This document shows positions 1 through 6,654 of a stretch of 8,339 bases of DNA, one piece after another; position 1 is the first letter of the stretch, and each line of letters starts with the position of its first letter. A program made the translations under genes and the position numbers. The DNA lies in contig CAJFUT010000318.1 in assembly GCA_904420255.1 (NCBI GenBank), positions 1-8,339 of the forward strand. The letters are read 5' to 3'. Source of the stretch: an uncultured Angelakisella sp. Its GTDB lineage: Bacteria > Bacillota > Clostridia > Oscillospirales > Ruminococcaceae. Below the pieces are notes generated by a model. That model had not been told where the DNA came from. It saw only the letters and a list, made by a program, of their open reading frames with translations, and searched no databases.

Positions 1-759
1 GCCTGGGGGATCCTCCGCCTCTGCGGCCTTTTCTCCCCCTGGCTGGCCTTTGGGGCGGAGGTGGTCCTCTGCTGGCAGGCCCTCTGCGCCCGGGACCTGT
101 GGGAGGAGAGCATGGCGGTCTGCCGGGAGCTGCGCCGGGGGGACCTTCCCGCCGCCCGCCGGGCGGTGGGAATGATCGTGGGCCGGGATACGGCGGCCCT
201 CACCCCGGAGGGGGTGGCCAGGGCCGCGGTGGAAACGGTGGCGGAAAACACCTCGGACGGGGTGGCGGCCCCCCTCTTCTGGATGGCCCTGGGGGGAGCC
301 CCCTTGGCCATGGCCTACAAGGCGGTGAACACCATGGACAGCATGGTGGGGTACCGGAATGACCGTTACCGCTGGTTCGGCACCGCCGCCGCCCGGCTGG
401 ACGACCTGGCAAACTGGCTTCCCTCCCGGCTCTGCGCCCTGGTGATGGCGGCCCTGGCCCCTCTGGCGGGGCTGGACGGCCGGGGGGCCTTCCGCATCTG
501 GCGGCGGGACCGGCGGAAGCACAAAAGCCCCAACAGCGCCCAGACCGAGGCGGCTATGGCGGGGGCTCTGGGGGTGGAGCTGGCGGGGGACGCCAGCTAT
601 TTCGGGGTGGTCCATCACAAGCCCACCCTGGGGGACCCCCTGCGGCCGGTGGAGCCGGAGGACATCCCCCGGGCGGGGCGGCTGATGCTTCTCACCTCCG
701 GGGCCTGCTGCCTGCTGGCGGCGGGGCTGCGGTGGTGGATTACCGTTGGAATGAGGTGA
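1..759 (+). CDS. cbiB: Adenosylcobinamide-phosphate synthase CbiB (5' end missing)
   Basis: CbiB is a multi-pass membrane protein that joins the aminopropanol (phosphate) arm to adenosylcobyric acid, giving adenosylcobinamide (phosphate). The frame is open from base 1, so the gene starts upstream. The window holds the last 252 residues of a family usually a little over 300 long, so roughly 60 residues are missing. Family signatures are visible in order: VETVAENTSDGVAAPLF (near bases 232-282), YKAVNTMDSMVGYRN (near 316-360), ARLDDLANWLPSRL, and HKSPNSAQTEAAMAGALG (near 523-573). Hydrophobic stretches around LCALVMAALAPLAGL and the C-terminal LMLLTSGACCLLAAG fit membrane segments. The TGA stop lies 4 bases before cobD, the enzyme that supplies its linker, which supports both calls. 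A GTG at base 61 is internal, because conserved-looking sequence continues before it. Confidence 0.93.
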   Translation, partial: AWGILRLCGLFSPWLAFGAEVVLCWQALCARDLWEESMAVCRELRRGDLPAARRAVGMIVGRDTAALTPEGVARAAVETVAENTSDGVAAPLFWMALGGAPLAMAYKAVNTMDSMVGYRNDRYRWFGTAAARLDDLANWLPSRLCALVMAALAPLAGLDGRGAFRIWRRDRRKHKSPNSAQTEAAMAGALGVELAGDASYFGVVHHKPTLGDPLRPVEPEDIPRAGRLMLLTSGACCLLAAGLRWWITVGMR

Positions 760-763
760 AACC

Positions 764-1831
764 ATGGCGGAGCTTACCCACGGCGGGGACGTCTACAGCC
801 TGGCGGAGGAATACGCCGGGCCCATCCTGGATTTTTCCGCCAACATCAACCCCCTGGGCCTGCCGGAGAGGGTGCGCCGGGCGGCGGGAGCCTCCCTGGC
901 GGACTGCGCCCGTTACCCCGACCCCCTCTGCCGGGGGCTGCGGAAGGCCCTGGGGGAACGGCTGGGGCTGGGGCCGGAGCTGATCCTCTGCGGGAACGGC
1001 GCCGCCGACCTGATCTTCCGCATGGCCCTGGCCCTGCGGCCCCGCCGGGGCCTCATCCCGGCCCCCACCTTTTCCGAGTACGCCCGGGCCCTGGAGGCGG
1101 CGGGCTGCCGGACGGAAACCCATTTCCTCCGGGAGGAGGATGAATTCCGGGTCACCGGGGACCTTCTGGAGCGGCTGGAGCCGGGGCTGGACATCCTCTG
1201 CCTCTGTTCCCCCAACAACCCCACCGGCTGGCCGGTGGAGCCGGCGCTGCTGGAAGAAATCCTCCTCCGCTGCCGGGAAAACGGTACCGCCATCCTGCTG
1301 GACGAGTGCTTCGTTTCCTTCCTGGACCAGCCGGAGCGGTACACCATGGTCCCCCGGCTCCGGGAGTTCCCCAATCTGGTCATCCTCCGGGCCTTCACCA
1401 AGCTCTACGCTATGGCGGGGCTGCGGCTGGGCTTCTGCCTTTCGGCGGATGCCGCCCTGCTGGAGGAGATGTCCCGGCGGGGGCAGCCCTGGGGGGTGTC
1501 CATCCCCGCCCAGGCGGCGGGGATCGCCGCCCTGGGGGAGGCGGAATACCTCCGCCGCACCCGGGAGCTGATCCCCCGGGAGCGGGCCTTCCTCCGGGAG
1601 GGGCTGGAGGGGCTGGGCTTCCCGGTGGTGGGGAGCCGGGCCAACTATCTCTTTTTCCGGGGGCCGGACGGAGCCCTGGCCCGGCGGCTGCGGCCCATGG
1701 GGATCCTGCTGCGGGACTGCGGCAACTACCCCGGCCTGGGGCCGGGCTGGTACCGGGCGGCGGTGCGCGCACGGGAGGAAAACGCCGCCTTCCTGGCGGC
1801 TCTGAAAAAGGTGAAGGAGGGGAAGGGATGA
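764..1831 (+). CDS. cobD: Threonine-phosphate decarboxylase CobD (PLP-dependent)
   Basis: This cytosolic PLP enzyme of aminotransferase fold type I is expected to decarboxylate L-threonine-O-3-phosphate to (R)-1-amino-2-propanol phosphate, the linker of the lower cobalamin ligand. The 355 residues match the family length. The N-terminal HGGD (residues 6-9), typical of CobD, is followed by FSANINPLG. The PLP-site motif is SPNNPTG (N152), with cofactor-pairing D180 in ILLDE and Schiff-base lysine K213 in AFTKLYAMAGLRLG. R335 sits where family members have the substrate-binding arginine. The start ATG follows AGGTG at 754-758, which overlaps the end of cbiB. The nearest alternative is histidinol-phosphate aminotransferase HisC, a close relative. 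The HGGD start and the position between cbiB and cobQ favour CobD. Its stop overlaps the cobQ start as ATGA. Confidence 0.92.
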   Translation: MAELTHGGDVYSLAEEYAGPILDFSANINPLGLPERVRRAAGASLADCARYPDPLCRGLRKALGERLGLGPELILCGNGAADLIFRMALALRPRRGLIPAPTFSEYARALEAAGCRTETHFLREEDEFRVTGDLLERLEPGLDILCLCSPNNPTGWPVEPALLEEILLRCRENGTAILLDECFVSFLDQPERYTMVPRLREFPNLVILRAFTKLYAMAGLRLGFCLSADAALLEEMSRRGQPWGVSIPAQAAGIAALGEAEYLRRTRELIPRERAFLREGLEGLGFPVVGSRANYLFFRGPDGALARRLRPMGILLRDCGNYPGLGPGWYRAAVRAREENAAFLAALKKVKEGKG

Positions 1832-3339
1832 CCGTCAAGTCCATTATGATCCAGGGGACCATGTCCAACGCCGGGAAGAGCGTCCTGGCGGCGGGGCTCT
1901 GCCGCATCTTCCGCCAGGACGGCCTTCGGGTGGCCCCCTTCAAGTCCCAGAACATGGCCCTCAATTCCTTCATCACCCGGGAGGGGCTGGAGATGGGCCG
2001 GGCCCAGGTGGTCCAGGCCCAGGCGGCGGGGGTGGAGCCTTCGGTGCGGATGAACCCCATCCTCCTCAAGCCCCAGAGCGACACCGGCAGCCAGGTCATT
2101 GTCAACGGGGAGGTCCGGGGGGTGATGCCAGCGGCGGAGTATTTCCGCTATAAAAAGGAGCTGGTGCCGGAGATCCTCCGGGCCTACCGGAGCCTGGCGG
2201 AGGAATGCGACGTCATCGTCCTGGAGGGGGCCGGCAGTCCCGCCGAGATCAACCTGATGGAGGACGACATCGTCAACATGGGCATGGCCCGGATGGCCCG
2301 CTCCCCGGTCCTCCTGGTGGGGGACATCGACCGGGGCGGGGTGTTCGCCGCCCTTTACGGCACCCTGGCCCTGCTGCCCCCCGGGGACCGGCGGATGGTG
2401 AAGGCCACCGTCATCAATAAGTTCCGGGGGGATGTGGAGATTCTCCGCCCGGGGCTTTCCCAGCTGGAGCGGCTCACCGGGGTGCCGGTGGCGGGGGTGG
2501 TGCCCTACCTTTCCCTGGATATCGACGACGAGGACAGCCTCAGCCCCCGGCTGGAGAGAGGGGGGAGCTCCGGGCCGGTGGAGATCGCCGTCATCCGGCT
2601 GCCCCGCATCTCCAATTTCACCGACTTCGCCCCCCTGGAAAGCCTCCCCGGGGCGGGGGTGCGGTACGTTTCCTCCCCCCGGGAGCTGGGGGAGCCGGAC
2701 CTGATCATCCTGCCGGGGACCAAAAGCACCATGGCGGATCTCCGTTGGCTGCGCCAGAACGGCCTGGAAAGCGCCGTCCTCAAGCTGGCGGCCCGGGGAA
2801 CCCCGGTGCTGGGGGTCTGCGGCGGCTACCAGATGCTGGGCCGCACCCTCCGGGACCCCCTGGGGGTGGAGGGGGGCGGCGAGATGGCGGGCATGGGCCT
2901 TCTGCCGGTGGATACCGTTTTCCAGGGGGAAAAGACCCGCACCCGGATGGAGGGCGCGGTGCTGGCGGGGCCGGGCTGCTTTCCCGGCCTGGCCGGAGCC
3001 CCGGTGGAGGGGTATGAGATCCACATGGGGGCCACCACCCTGGGGGAGGGGGCCGTGCCCTTCTGCCGCGTCGCCCCCCTGGACGGAGGGACGCCCCGGG
3101 AGGACGGGGCGGTGCAGGGCAATGTCTTCGGCACCTATCTCCACGGGGTGCTGGACAGCGGGGAGCTGCTGGGCCGCCTCTGGAAGGGGCTGGCCCGCCG
3201 GAAGGGCCTGGACCCGGGGGAGGCCCCCGCCTTTGACCCCGTCCGCCGTCGGGAGGCGGAGTACGACAAGCTGGCGGATGCCCTCCGCCGGAGCCTGGAC
3301 ATGGATTTAATCTATCGGATTTTGGAGGAAGGCCTATGA
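1828..3339 (+). CDS. cobQ: Cobyric acid synthase CobQ/CbiP (glutamine-hydrolysing)
   Basis: This enzyme amidates the b, d, e and g carboxylates of adenosylcobyrinic acid a,c-diamide, using glutamine and ATP, to give adenosylcobyric acid. The 503 residues fit the family (about 480-510). The N-terminal dethiobiotin-synthetase-like ATPase domain has the P-loop variant GTMSNAGKS (residues 10-18), then FKSQNMALNSF, LLKPQSDTGSQVIVNG and VLEGAGSPAEINL. The C-terminal class I-like glutamine amidotransferase domain has nucleophile C331 in LGVCGGYQMLG and H439 in GTYLHGVLD. I chose ATG 1828 because GGAGG lies 7 bases upstream (1816-1820), the family N-terminus VKSIMIQGTMSNAGKS starts there, and it overlaps the cobD stop as ATGA. 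The same frame is open further upstream, back to about 1306, but that stretch is a shadow of cobD. The stop overlaps the cobO start in the same way. Confidence 0.95.
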   Translation: MTVKSIMIQGTMSNAGKSVLAAGLCRIFRQDGLRVAPFKSQNMALNSFITREGLEMGRAQVVQAQAAGVEPSVRMNPILLKPQSDTGSQVIVNGEVRGVMPAAEYFRYKKELVPEILRAYRSLAEECDVIVLEGAGSPAEINLMEDDIVNMGMARMARSPVLLVGDIDRGGVFAALYGTLALLPPGDRRMVKATVINKFRGDVEILRPGLSQLERLTGVPVAGVVPYLSLDIDDEDSLSPRLERGGSSGPVEIAVIRLPRISNFTDFAPLESLPGAGVRYVSSPRELGEPDLIILPGTKSTMADLRWLRQNGLESAVLKLAARGTPVLGVCGGYQMLGRTLRDPLGVEGGGEMAGMGLLPVDTVFQGEKTRTRMEGAVLAGPGCFPGLAGAPVEGYEIHMGATTLGEGAVPFCRVAPLDGGTPREDGAVQGNVFGTYLHGVLDSGELLGRLWKGLARRKGLDPGEAPAFDPVRRREAEYDKLADALRRSLDMDLIYRILEEGL

Positions 3340-3863
3340 CGGAATTGGGGCTTGTGCACATCTACACCGGGGACGGCAAGGGGAAGACCACCGCCGCCGT
3401 GGGGCTGGCGGCCCGGGCGGCGGGGGACGGCATCCCCGTCCTGTTCGTCCAGTTTTTGAAGAATATGCCCACCGGGGAGCTTGTGAGCCTCCAAAAGCTG
3501 GGCATCCCTGTCATCCGGGGGAAGGCGGGGGAGGGCTTCACCGACACCATGACCGGCGGGGAGCTGGCGGAGAGCCGCCAGATCCACGACCGGAACCTCC
3601 GGGCCGCCCTGGACGCCGCCCGGCGGGGGGAGTGCGGGGTGCTGGTGCTGGACGAGGTGATGGCCGCCCTGAACCTGGGCCTCCTGGACGGGGAGCCTCT
3701 CCGGGAATTCCTGGACCACCGCCCGGAAGGGGTGGAGGTGGTCCTCACCGGCAGGAATCCCCCCCAGTGGCTGCTGGACCGGGCGGATTACATCACCGAG
3801 ATGAAAAAGCTCCGCCACCCCTACGACCGGGGGATCACCGCCCGGCGGGGCATCGAGGAATAG
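3336..3863 (+). CDS. cobO: Corrinoid adenosyltransferase CobO/BtuR
   Basis: This enzyme transfers the 5'-deoxyadenosyl group of ATP to the cobalt of a reduced cob(I) corrinoid, forming the Co-C bond of coenzyme B12. The 175 residues are typical of the CobA/CobO/BtuR type (about 170-200), which is unrelated in fold to the PduO and EutT types. The N-terminus carries the P-loop TGDGKGKTT (residues 11-19). A Walker-B-like VLVLDEV contains D106. The C-terminus RGITARRGIEE (165-175) is the family signature. Start ATG 3336 overlaps the cobQ stop and has GGAGG at 3324-3328, 7 bases upstream. Placement right after cobQ fits adenosylation of the ring before or during amidation; the same enzyme can also salvage imported corrinoids. 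Confidence 0.95.
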   Translation: MTELGLVHIYTGDGKGKTTAAVGLAARAAGDGIPVLFVQFLKNMPTGELVSLQKLGIPVIRGKAGEGFTDTMTGGELAESRQIHDRNLRAALDAARRGECGVLVLDEVMAALNLGLLDGEPLREFLDHRPEGVEVVLTGRNPPQWLLDRADYITEMKKLRHPYDRGITARRGIEE

Positions 3864-3868
3864 GAGGG
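3862..3868 (+). promoter_or_regulatory. Ribosome binding site that decides the cbiC start
   Basis: AGGAGGG overlaps the cobO stop codon. It directly abuts an ATG at 3869, leaving no spacer, but stands 6 bases before a second in-frame ATG at 3875. The spacing therefore favours 3875 as the start of cbiC. The alternative would add only two residues (Met-Val). Confidence 0.75.
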
Positions 3869-3874
3869 ATGGTC

Positions 3875-4549
3875 ATGGACCGCTGGCAGATGGGCCCGGA
3901 GGAGATCGAGCGGCGCAGCATGGAGATCATTGAGGAGGAGCTTTTGTCCCGGGGGGAGCTGCCCCCGGCGGAGAACCTGGCGGTGGTGAAGCGGGTGATC
4001 CACACCACGGCGGATTTTGACTACCGGGAGAACCTGGTCTTTTCCCCCGGCGCCGTGGCGGCGGGGGTGGAAGCCCTCCGGGCCGGGGCCTGGATCGTCA
4101 CCGACACCAACATGGCCCTGGCGGGGGTGAGCAAGGCCGCCCTGGAGAAGCTGGGGGGCCGGGGGCTCTGCTTTATGGCGGATCCCGCCGCGGCCCGCCT
4201 GGCCCGGGAGCGGGGGGAAACCCGGGCGGCGGTGAGCATGGAGCTGGCCGCCGGCCTGGACACCGGGGGAGCCCCCCTGGTCTTTGCCATCGGCAACGCC
4301 CCCACCGCCCTGGCCCGGCTCTACCGCCTGATGGAGGAGGGGCGGGTCTCCCCGGCCCTGGTCATCGGGGTGCCGGTGGGCTTTGTCAACGTGGTGGAGA
4401 GCAAGGAGCTGTTCCTGGGCTCCTCCCGGCCCCATATCATCGCCAGGGGCCGGAAGGGGGGCAGCACGGTGGCGGCCGCCATCTGCAACGCCCTGCTGTA
4501 CCAGGCGGCGGGCCGGGCGCAATCCTGGGGAAGGGAGGAAAAGCCATGA
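3875..4549 (+). CDS. cbiC: Cobalt-precorrin-8 methylmutase CbiC
   Basis: CbiC moves a methyl group from C-11 to C-12 of the contracted macrocycle, converting (cobalt-)precorrin-8 to (cobalt-)hydrogenobyrinic/cobyrinic acid. The 224 residues are close to the usual 205-225. The catalytic histidine is in VIHTTADFDY and falls at residue 43 when counted from ATG 3875. This equals the active-site His43 I recall for the aerobic counterpart CobH, so it supports both the function and the start. Further conserved blocks are VTDTNMALAGVS, FAIGNAPTALARLY (GNAPTA at 140-145) and VIGVPVGFVNVVESKE (163-178). The final residues after about 210 are a less conserved tail. The start lies 11 bases after cobO and the stop overlaps cbiK as ATGA. 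The downstream chelatase marks the cobalt-early route, hence CbiC rather than CobH. Confidence 0.94.
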   Translation: MDRWQMGPEEIERRSMEIIEEELLSRGELPPAENLAVVKRVIHTTADFDYRENLVFSPGAVAAGVEALRAGAWIVTDTNMALAGVSKAALEKLGGRGLCFMADPAAARLARERGETRAAVSMELAAGLDTGGAPLVFAIGNAPTALARLYRLMEEGRVSPALVIGVPVGFVNVVESKELFLGSSRPHIIARGRKGGSTVAAAICNALLYQAAGRAQSWGREEKP

Positions 4550-5319
4550 AGCAGGGGATTCTTGTGGTCAGCTTCGGCACCTCGGTGCCGGGAACCCGGG
4601 AAAGGACCATCGGCGCCATTGAGGGGGAGGCGGCCCTCCGGTGGCCGGAGGCCCGGGTGGCCCGGGCCTTCACCAGCCCCACCATCCGCCGCAAGCTGGC
4701 CCGGGAGGGGCTGGCGGTGGACGACGTCCCTGCCGCCCTCCGGCGGATGGAGGAGGCGGGGGTGGCCCGTCTGGCGGTGCTGCCCACCTATGTCATGGGC
4801 GGGCTGGAGTACCAGGGGCTGCTGGAGGACTGCGCCCAGGCCGCCGGGCGGTTCCAAAGCCTGGACACGGCGCCCCCTCTCCTGAGCAGCGCCGAAGACC
4901 TGCGGGCCGCGGCCGCCGCCCTGGCGGGCTGCCACCCCGGGCTGGGGAAGGAGGAGGCCCTGGTCCTCATGGGCCACGGCACCAGCCACCCGGGGGATTT
5001 CGCTTACGCCGCCCTGGAATACGCCTTCCGGGACCGGGGGATGAAAAACGTCCTGGTGGCCACGGTGGAGGGCTGGCCGGATTTTGACTGCCTCACCCGG
5101 CGGCTGGAGGAGCTCCGCCCCCGGCGGGTGACCCTCCGCCCCCTGATGACCACGGCGGGGGAACACATCCGAAACGACATGGCGGGGGAAGGCCCCGATT
5201 CCTGGCGCAGCCGCCTCCTGGGGCTGGGATACCAGGTGGAGTGCGTCCTGGAGGGGCTGGGGGAGATCCCGGCGGCGCGGGAGATCTTCCTGGGGCACCT
5301 GGCGGCGGTGATGCAATAG
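4546..5319 (+). CDS. cbiK: Sirohydrochlorin cobaltochelatase CbiK
   Basis: CbiK inserts Co2+ into sirohydrochlorin (or its precorrin-2 form), the committing step of the anaerobic cobalamin route. The 257 residues match the single-chain CbiK type (about 260) rather than the short CbiX type (about 120-140). The N-terminus GILVVSFGTS is the family start. Likely metal-site residues are H144 in LMGHGTSHPG, E175 in ATVEGWPDFD and H207 in TTAGEHIRND. From memory, Salmonella CbiK uses histidines near 145 and 207, an almost exact match. No signal peptide is seen, so a cytoplasmic location is likely; periplasmic relatives in other bacteria carry one. Start ATG 4546 overlaps the cbiC stop, with GGGAGGA at 4533-4539. 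It is the last gene of the operon and is followed by a hairpin terminator. Confidence 0.94.
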   Translation: MKQGILVVSFGTSVPGTRERTIGAIEGEAALRWPEARVARAFTSPTIRRKLAREGLAVDDVPAALRRMEEAGVARLAVLPTYVMGGLEYQGLLEDCAQAAGRFQSLDTAPPLLSSAEDLRAAAAALAGCHPGLGKEEALVLMGHGTSHPGDFAYAALEYAFRDRGMKNVLVATVEGWPDFDCLTRRLEELRPRRVTLRPLMTTAGEHIRNDMAGEGPDSWRSRLLGLGYQVECVLEGLGEIPAAREIFLGHLAAVMQ

Positions 5320-5358
5320 ACGGCCCGGGGGCTTGTCCGCCCTGCCGGGGTGCTGCGG

Positions 5359-5383
5359 GGCCTCCCTCCCGGGGAGGCCTTTT
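5359..5383 (+). terminator. Rho-independent terminator of the cobalamin operon
   Basis: An 8-bp perfect GC-rich stem, GGCCTCCC (5359-5366) with GGGAGGCC (5372-5379), encloses a 5-base loop and is followed at once by TTTT (5380-5383). It starts 40 bases after the cbiK stop. There is no T-tract when read on the other strand, so it serves the plus-strand operon and not the converging minus-strand gene. The T-run is short. Confidence 0.75.
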
Positions 5384-5443
5384 CCCGTCCCCTTTCGCTA
5401 TGTACCGCCACCGGGAAGGGCGGCAACGTGGGGCCGGACGGCC

Positions 5444-6328
5444 TCACAGGGTCACGGTGCACTGGCAGCAGTGGGAATCGGTGTCAATGGTGTTGGCAAG
5501 GAACCGGGCCCGGAAGCTGCGGGAGCAGCACATGGAGCAGCCGGTGGAGCCGTCCAGGTCCTCGGGGACCACAAAGGTGATGCACTTGACCCGCACGTCC
5601 CGGCAGGCCGGAGCGTCGTGGGCAGGGATGGTCATGATCTTCACGCCCCGCTGGTGCTCCGCCCCCTGCCGGTCCACCTCGGTGAGGATCGCGGCCAGGG
5701 CCACCCGCTTTTTGGGACAGACGTTTTTGATGGTGACGTCCATCTGGATGATCCGCCCCTGGGAGGAAAGGGAAACGTTCCCCATATCCACCACAATGAA
5801 ATCGGAACAGCCTCCGGCGGACAGCTCCACCGGGGTGGGGCACTTTTCGGGGCAGACCACGATGCCGCAGTCCACGTTGACGGTGGGCGCGGGGAATGTG
5901 ACGGCGTTCCCTTCGGTGTCGGAATAGGTGATGGATTGGTTCACCAGCTTGGTGCCCGGCGTCTGGGCGGTGTGGCGGATGAAGAACTCCAGCACGGCGC
6001 TTTCGCTGTCCGTCACCCCCAGGGCGGGGATGCTCCAGCGCAGGGAATGGCCGTCCAGCATAGTCGCGGTGCCCTTGTTGGGGGCCAGGATGCTGGTGAT
6101 GAGGAAATCCGGGTGGACCACCTCGTTGATGACGATGTTGGTGGCGCCGGCTTTCATGCTGGCCAGGGGCGCGCCGGTCATGCTGCCGGAGCGGTCCAGC
6201 ACCAGGACGATGTCGGTGGGGTTGGTGACGATATCGGGAGCGGCCGTCAGGGCCAGGGTCACCCGGAGGGTCCCGTCGCAGTCGGTTCTGGCGGCGCTGA
6301 TCACTTTGTTGGAATTTGTAACACCCAT
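5444..6328 (-). CDS. vWA-family protein with most of the vWA domain missing in frame; cysteine-rich C-terminus
   Basis: The function is unknown. The 294 residues begin MGVTNSNKVISAARTDCDGTL without a clear signal peptide. Residues 40-50 hold the first beta strand and MIDAS loop of a vWA domain, IVLVLDRSGSM (D45, S47, S49). A vWA domain should then run another 150-180 residues with further metal ligands. Here, right after SMKAGA (about 57-62), the sequence becomes TNIVINEVVHPDFLITSI, which looks like the beta-rich region that follows vWA in related clostridial proteins I recall. Residues 62-150 form that DUF11-like region. Residues 154-294 carry 13 cysteines, including CSMCC (264-268) and CCQC (287-290). 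Start ATG at 6328 has AGAAGG about 9 bases upstream (6338-6343). It converges on the cobalamin operon. Codons are consistent with a real gene. It could be a deleted, partly functional paralogue or an assembly artefact. Confidence 0.8.
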   Translation of the reverse strand: MGVTNSNKVISAARTDCDGTLRVTLALTAAPDIVTNPTDIVLVLDRSGSMTGAPLASMKAGATNIVINEVVHPDFLITSILAPNKGTATMLDGHSLRWSIPALGVTDSESAVLEFFIRHTAQTPGTKLVNQSITYSDTEGNAVTFPAPTVNVDCGIVVCPEKCPTPVELSAGGCSDFIVVDMGNVSLSSQGRIIQMDVTIKNVCPKKRVALAAILTEVDRQGAEHQRGVKIMTIPAHDAPACRDVRVKCITFVVPEDLDGSTGCSMCCSRSFRARFLANTIDTDSHCCQCTVTL

Positions 6329-6346
6329 TTTGTGCTACCTTCTTCT

Positions 6347-6361
6347 GGGGGTATATCCCCC
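6347..6361 (-). other. Small perfect hairpin in the leader of the vWA-like gene
   Basis: GGGGG (6347-6351) and CCCCC (6357-6361) flank a 5-base AT loop. On the minus strand this stem lies directly upstream of the AGAAGAAGG ribosome binding region and about 18 bases before the start codon. It could affect ribosome access or mRNA stability. The pairing is visible; any role is inference. Confidence 0.4.
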
Positions 6362-6526
6362 ACGCCATGCTATGCGGCGTTTCCGGAAGTGGTGCCTTCC
6401 ATGGACAAAGGTCAATCCGGTTTTCCGGAGCGGCCTTGTTTTTTTGGCGCCTGCCGGATGTTCCCGGCGGGCGGCCCGGCAAATTGGCATAGGGAAAAGG
6501 CATAGCGATCTATTCGACATAAGTAT

Positions 6527-6555
6527 TTGTTATTTGGGTGCCGCCGTGCTAAGAT
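6527..6555 (+). promoter_or_regulatory. Candidate sigma-A promoter (extended -10) for the serine hydrolase
   Basis: TTGTTA (6527-6532, 4 of 6 to TTGACA) is separated by 17 bases from TAAGAT (6550-6555, 4 of 6 to TATAAT). The -10 box is preceded by TGC, an extended -10 motif of the kind common in Gram-positive bacteria. Transcription would start near 6562, giving a leader of about 90 bases before the ATG at 6655. Confidence 0.5.
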
Positions 6556-6601
6556 AAAGCCGTTGGAGGGATTGTTTTTCAGTGGGGATTTGTTCCAAAA
6601 A

Positions 6602-6636
6602 TGACGGCGGACCATTGGAACGGTCCGGATGCGTCA
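6602..6636 (+). other. Leader stem-loop just before the serine hydrolase ribosome binding site
   Basis: TGACG (6602-6606) pairs with CGTCA (6632-6636), and CGGACC (6608-6613) pairs with GGTCCG (6622-6627). The result is an 11-bp stem with a small asymmetric internal loop and an 8-base apical loop. It ends 1 base before AGGAAAGGA (6638-6646), which sits 8 bases from the ATG at 6655. It could be an mRNA stabiliser or a regulatory leader. No known riboswitch class is recognised. Confidence 0.45.
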
Positions 6637-6654
6637 CAGGAAAGGATTGATGTT

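Larger units (their letters stand above)
6329..6654. other. Divergent intergenic region
   Basis: These 326 bases separate the minus-strand vWA-like gene from the plus-strand serine hydrolase and should contain both promoters. The stretch is less GC-rich than the genes, especially 6481-6600. I see a plus-strand promoter candidate at 6527-6555, a leader stem-loop at 6602-6636 and the small hairpin at 6347-6361, plus minor short inverted repeats such as GCCGG/CCGGC at 6453-6468. On the minus strand a TTGACC (complement of 6411-6416) resembles a -35 box, but no -10 box lies at a proper distance, so the vWA-gene promoter remains unplaced. I see no gene here. Confidence 0.6.

Noticed and set aside
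1..760. Cobalamin riboswitch at the operon
   Set aside because: The window begins inside cbiB and no B12-box or aptamer-like sequence is visible in any non-coding stretch. It would be upstream if present.
1726..3144. Minus-strand open frame of 472 codons opposite cobQ
   Set aside because: CobQ is unmistakable on the plus strand with both catalytic sites. The antisense product is Pro/Gly/His-rich and shows no family signature.
4321..5316. Minus-strand open frame of 331 codons opposite cbiC and cbiK
   Set aside because: It is antisense to two well-supported genes, has low-complexity composition and shows no ribosome binding site or motif.
6411..6416. TTGACC on the minus strand as the -35 box of the vWA-like gene
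   Set aside because: No -10-like hexamer lies 16-18 bases downstream on that strand, so no promoter is claimed.
5333..6505. Long plus-strand open frame (390 codons) opposite the vWA-like gene
   Set aside because: It lies antisense to a gene with recognisable vWA-type sequence, is Gly/His/Asp-rich without motifs, and begins inside the operon terminator region. High GC removes stop codons, so it is a shadow frame.
6601..6654. Upstream ATG as start of the serine hydrolase
   Set aside because: It would place 18 polar residues before a textbook lipoprotein signal peptide, and the good Shine-Dalgarno site serves ATG 6655 instead.
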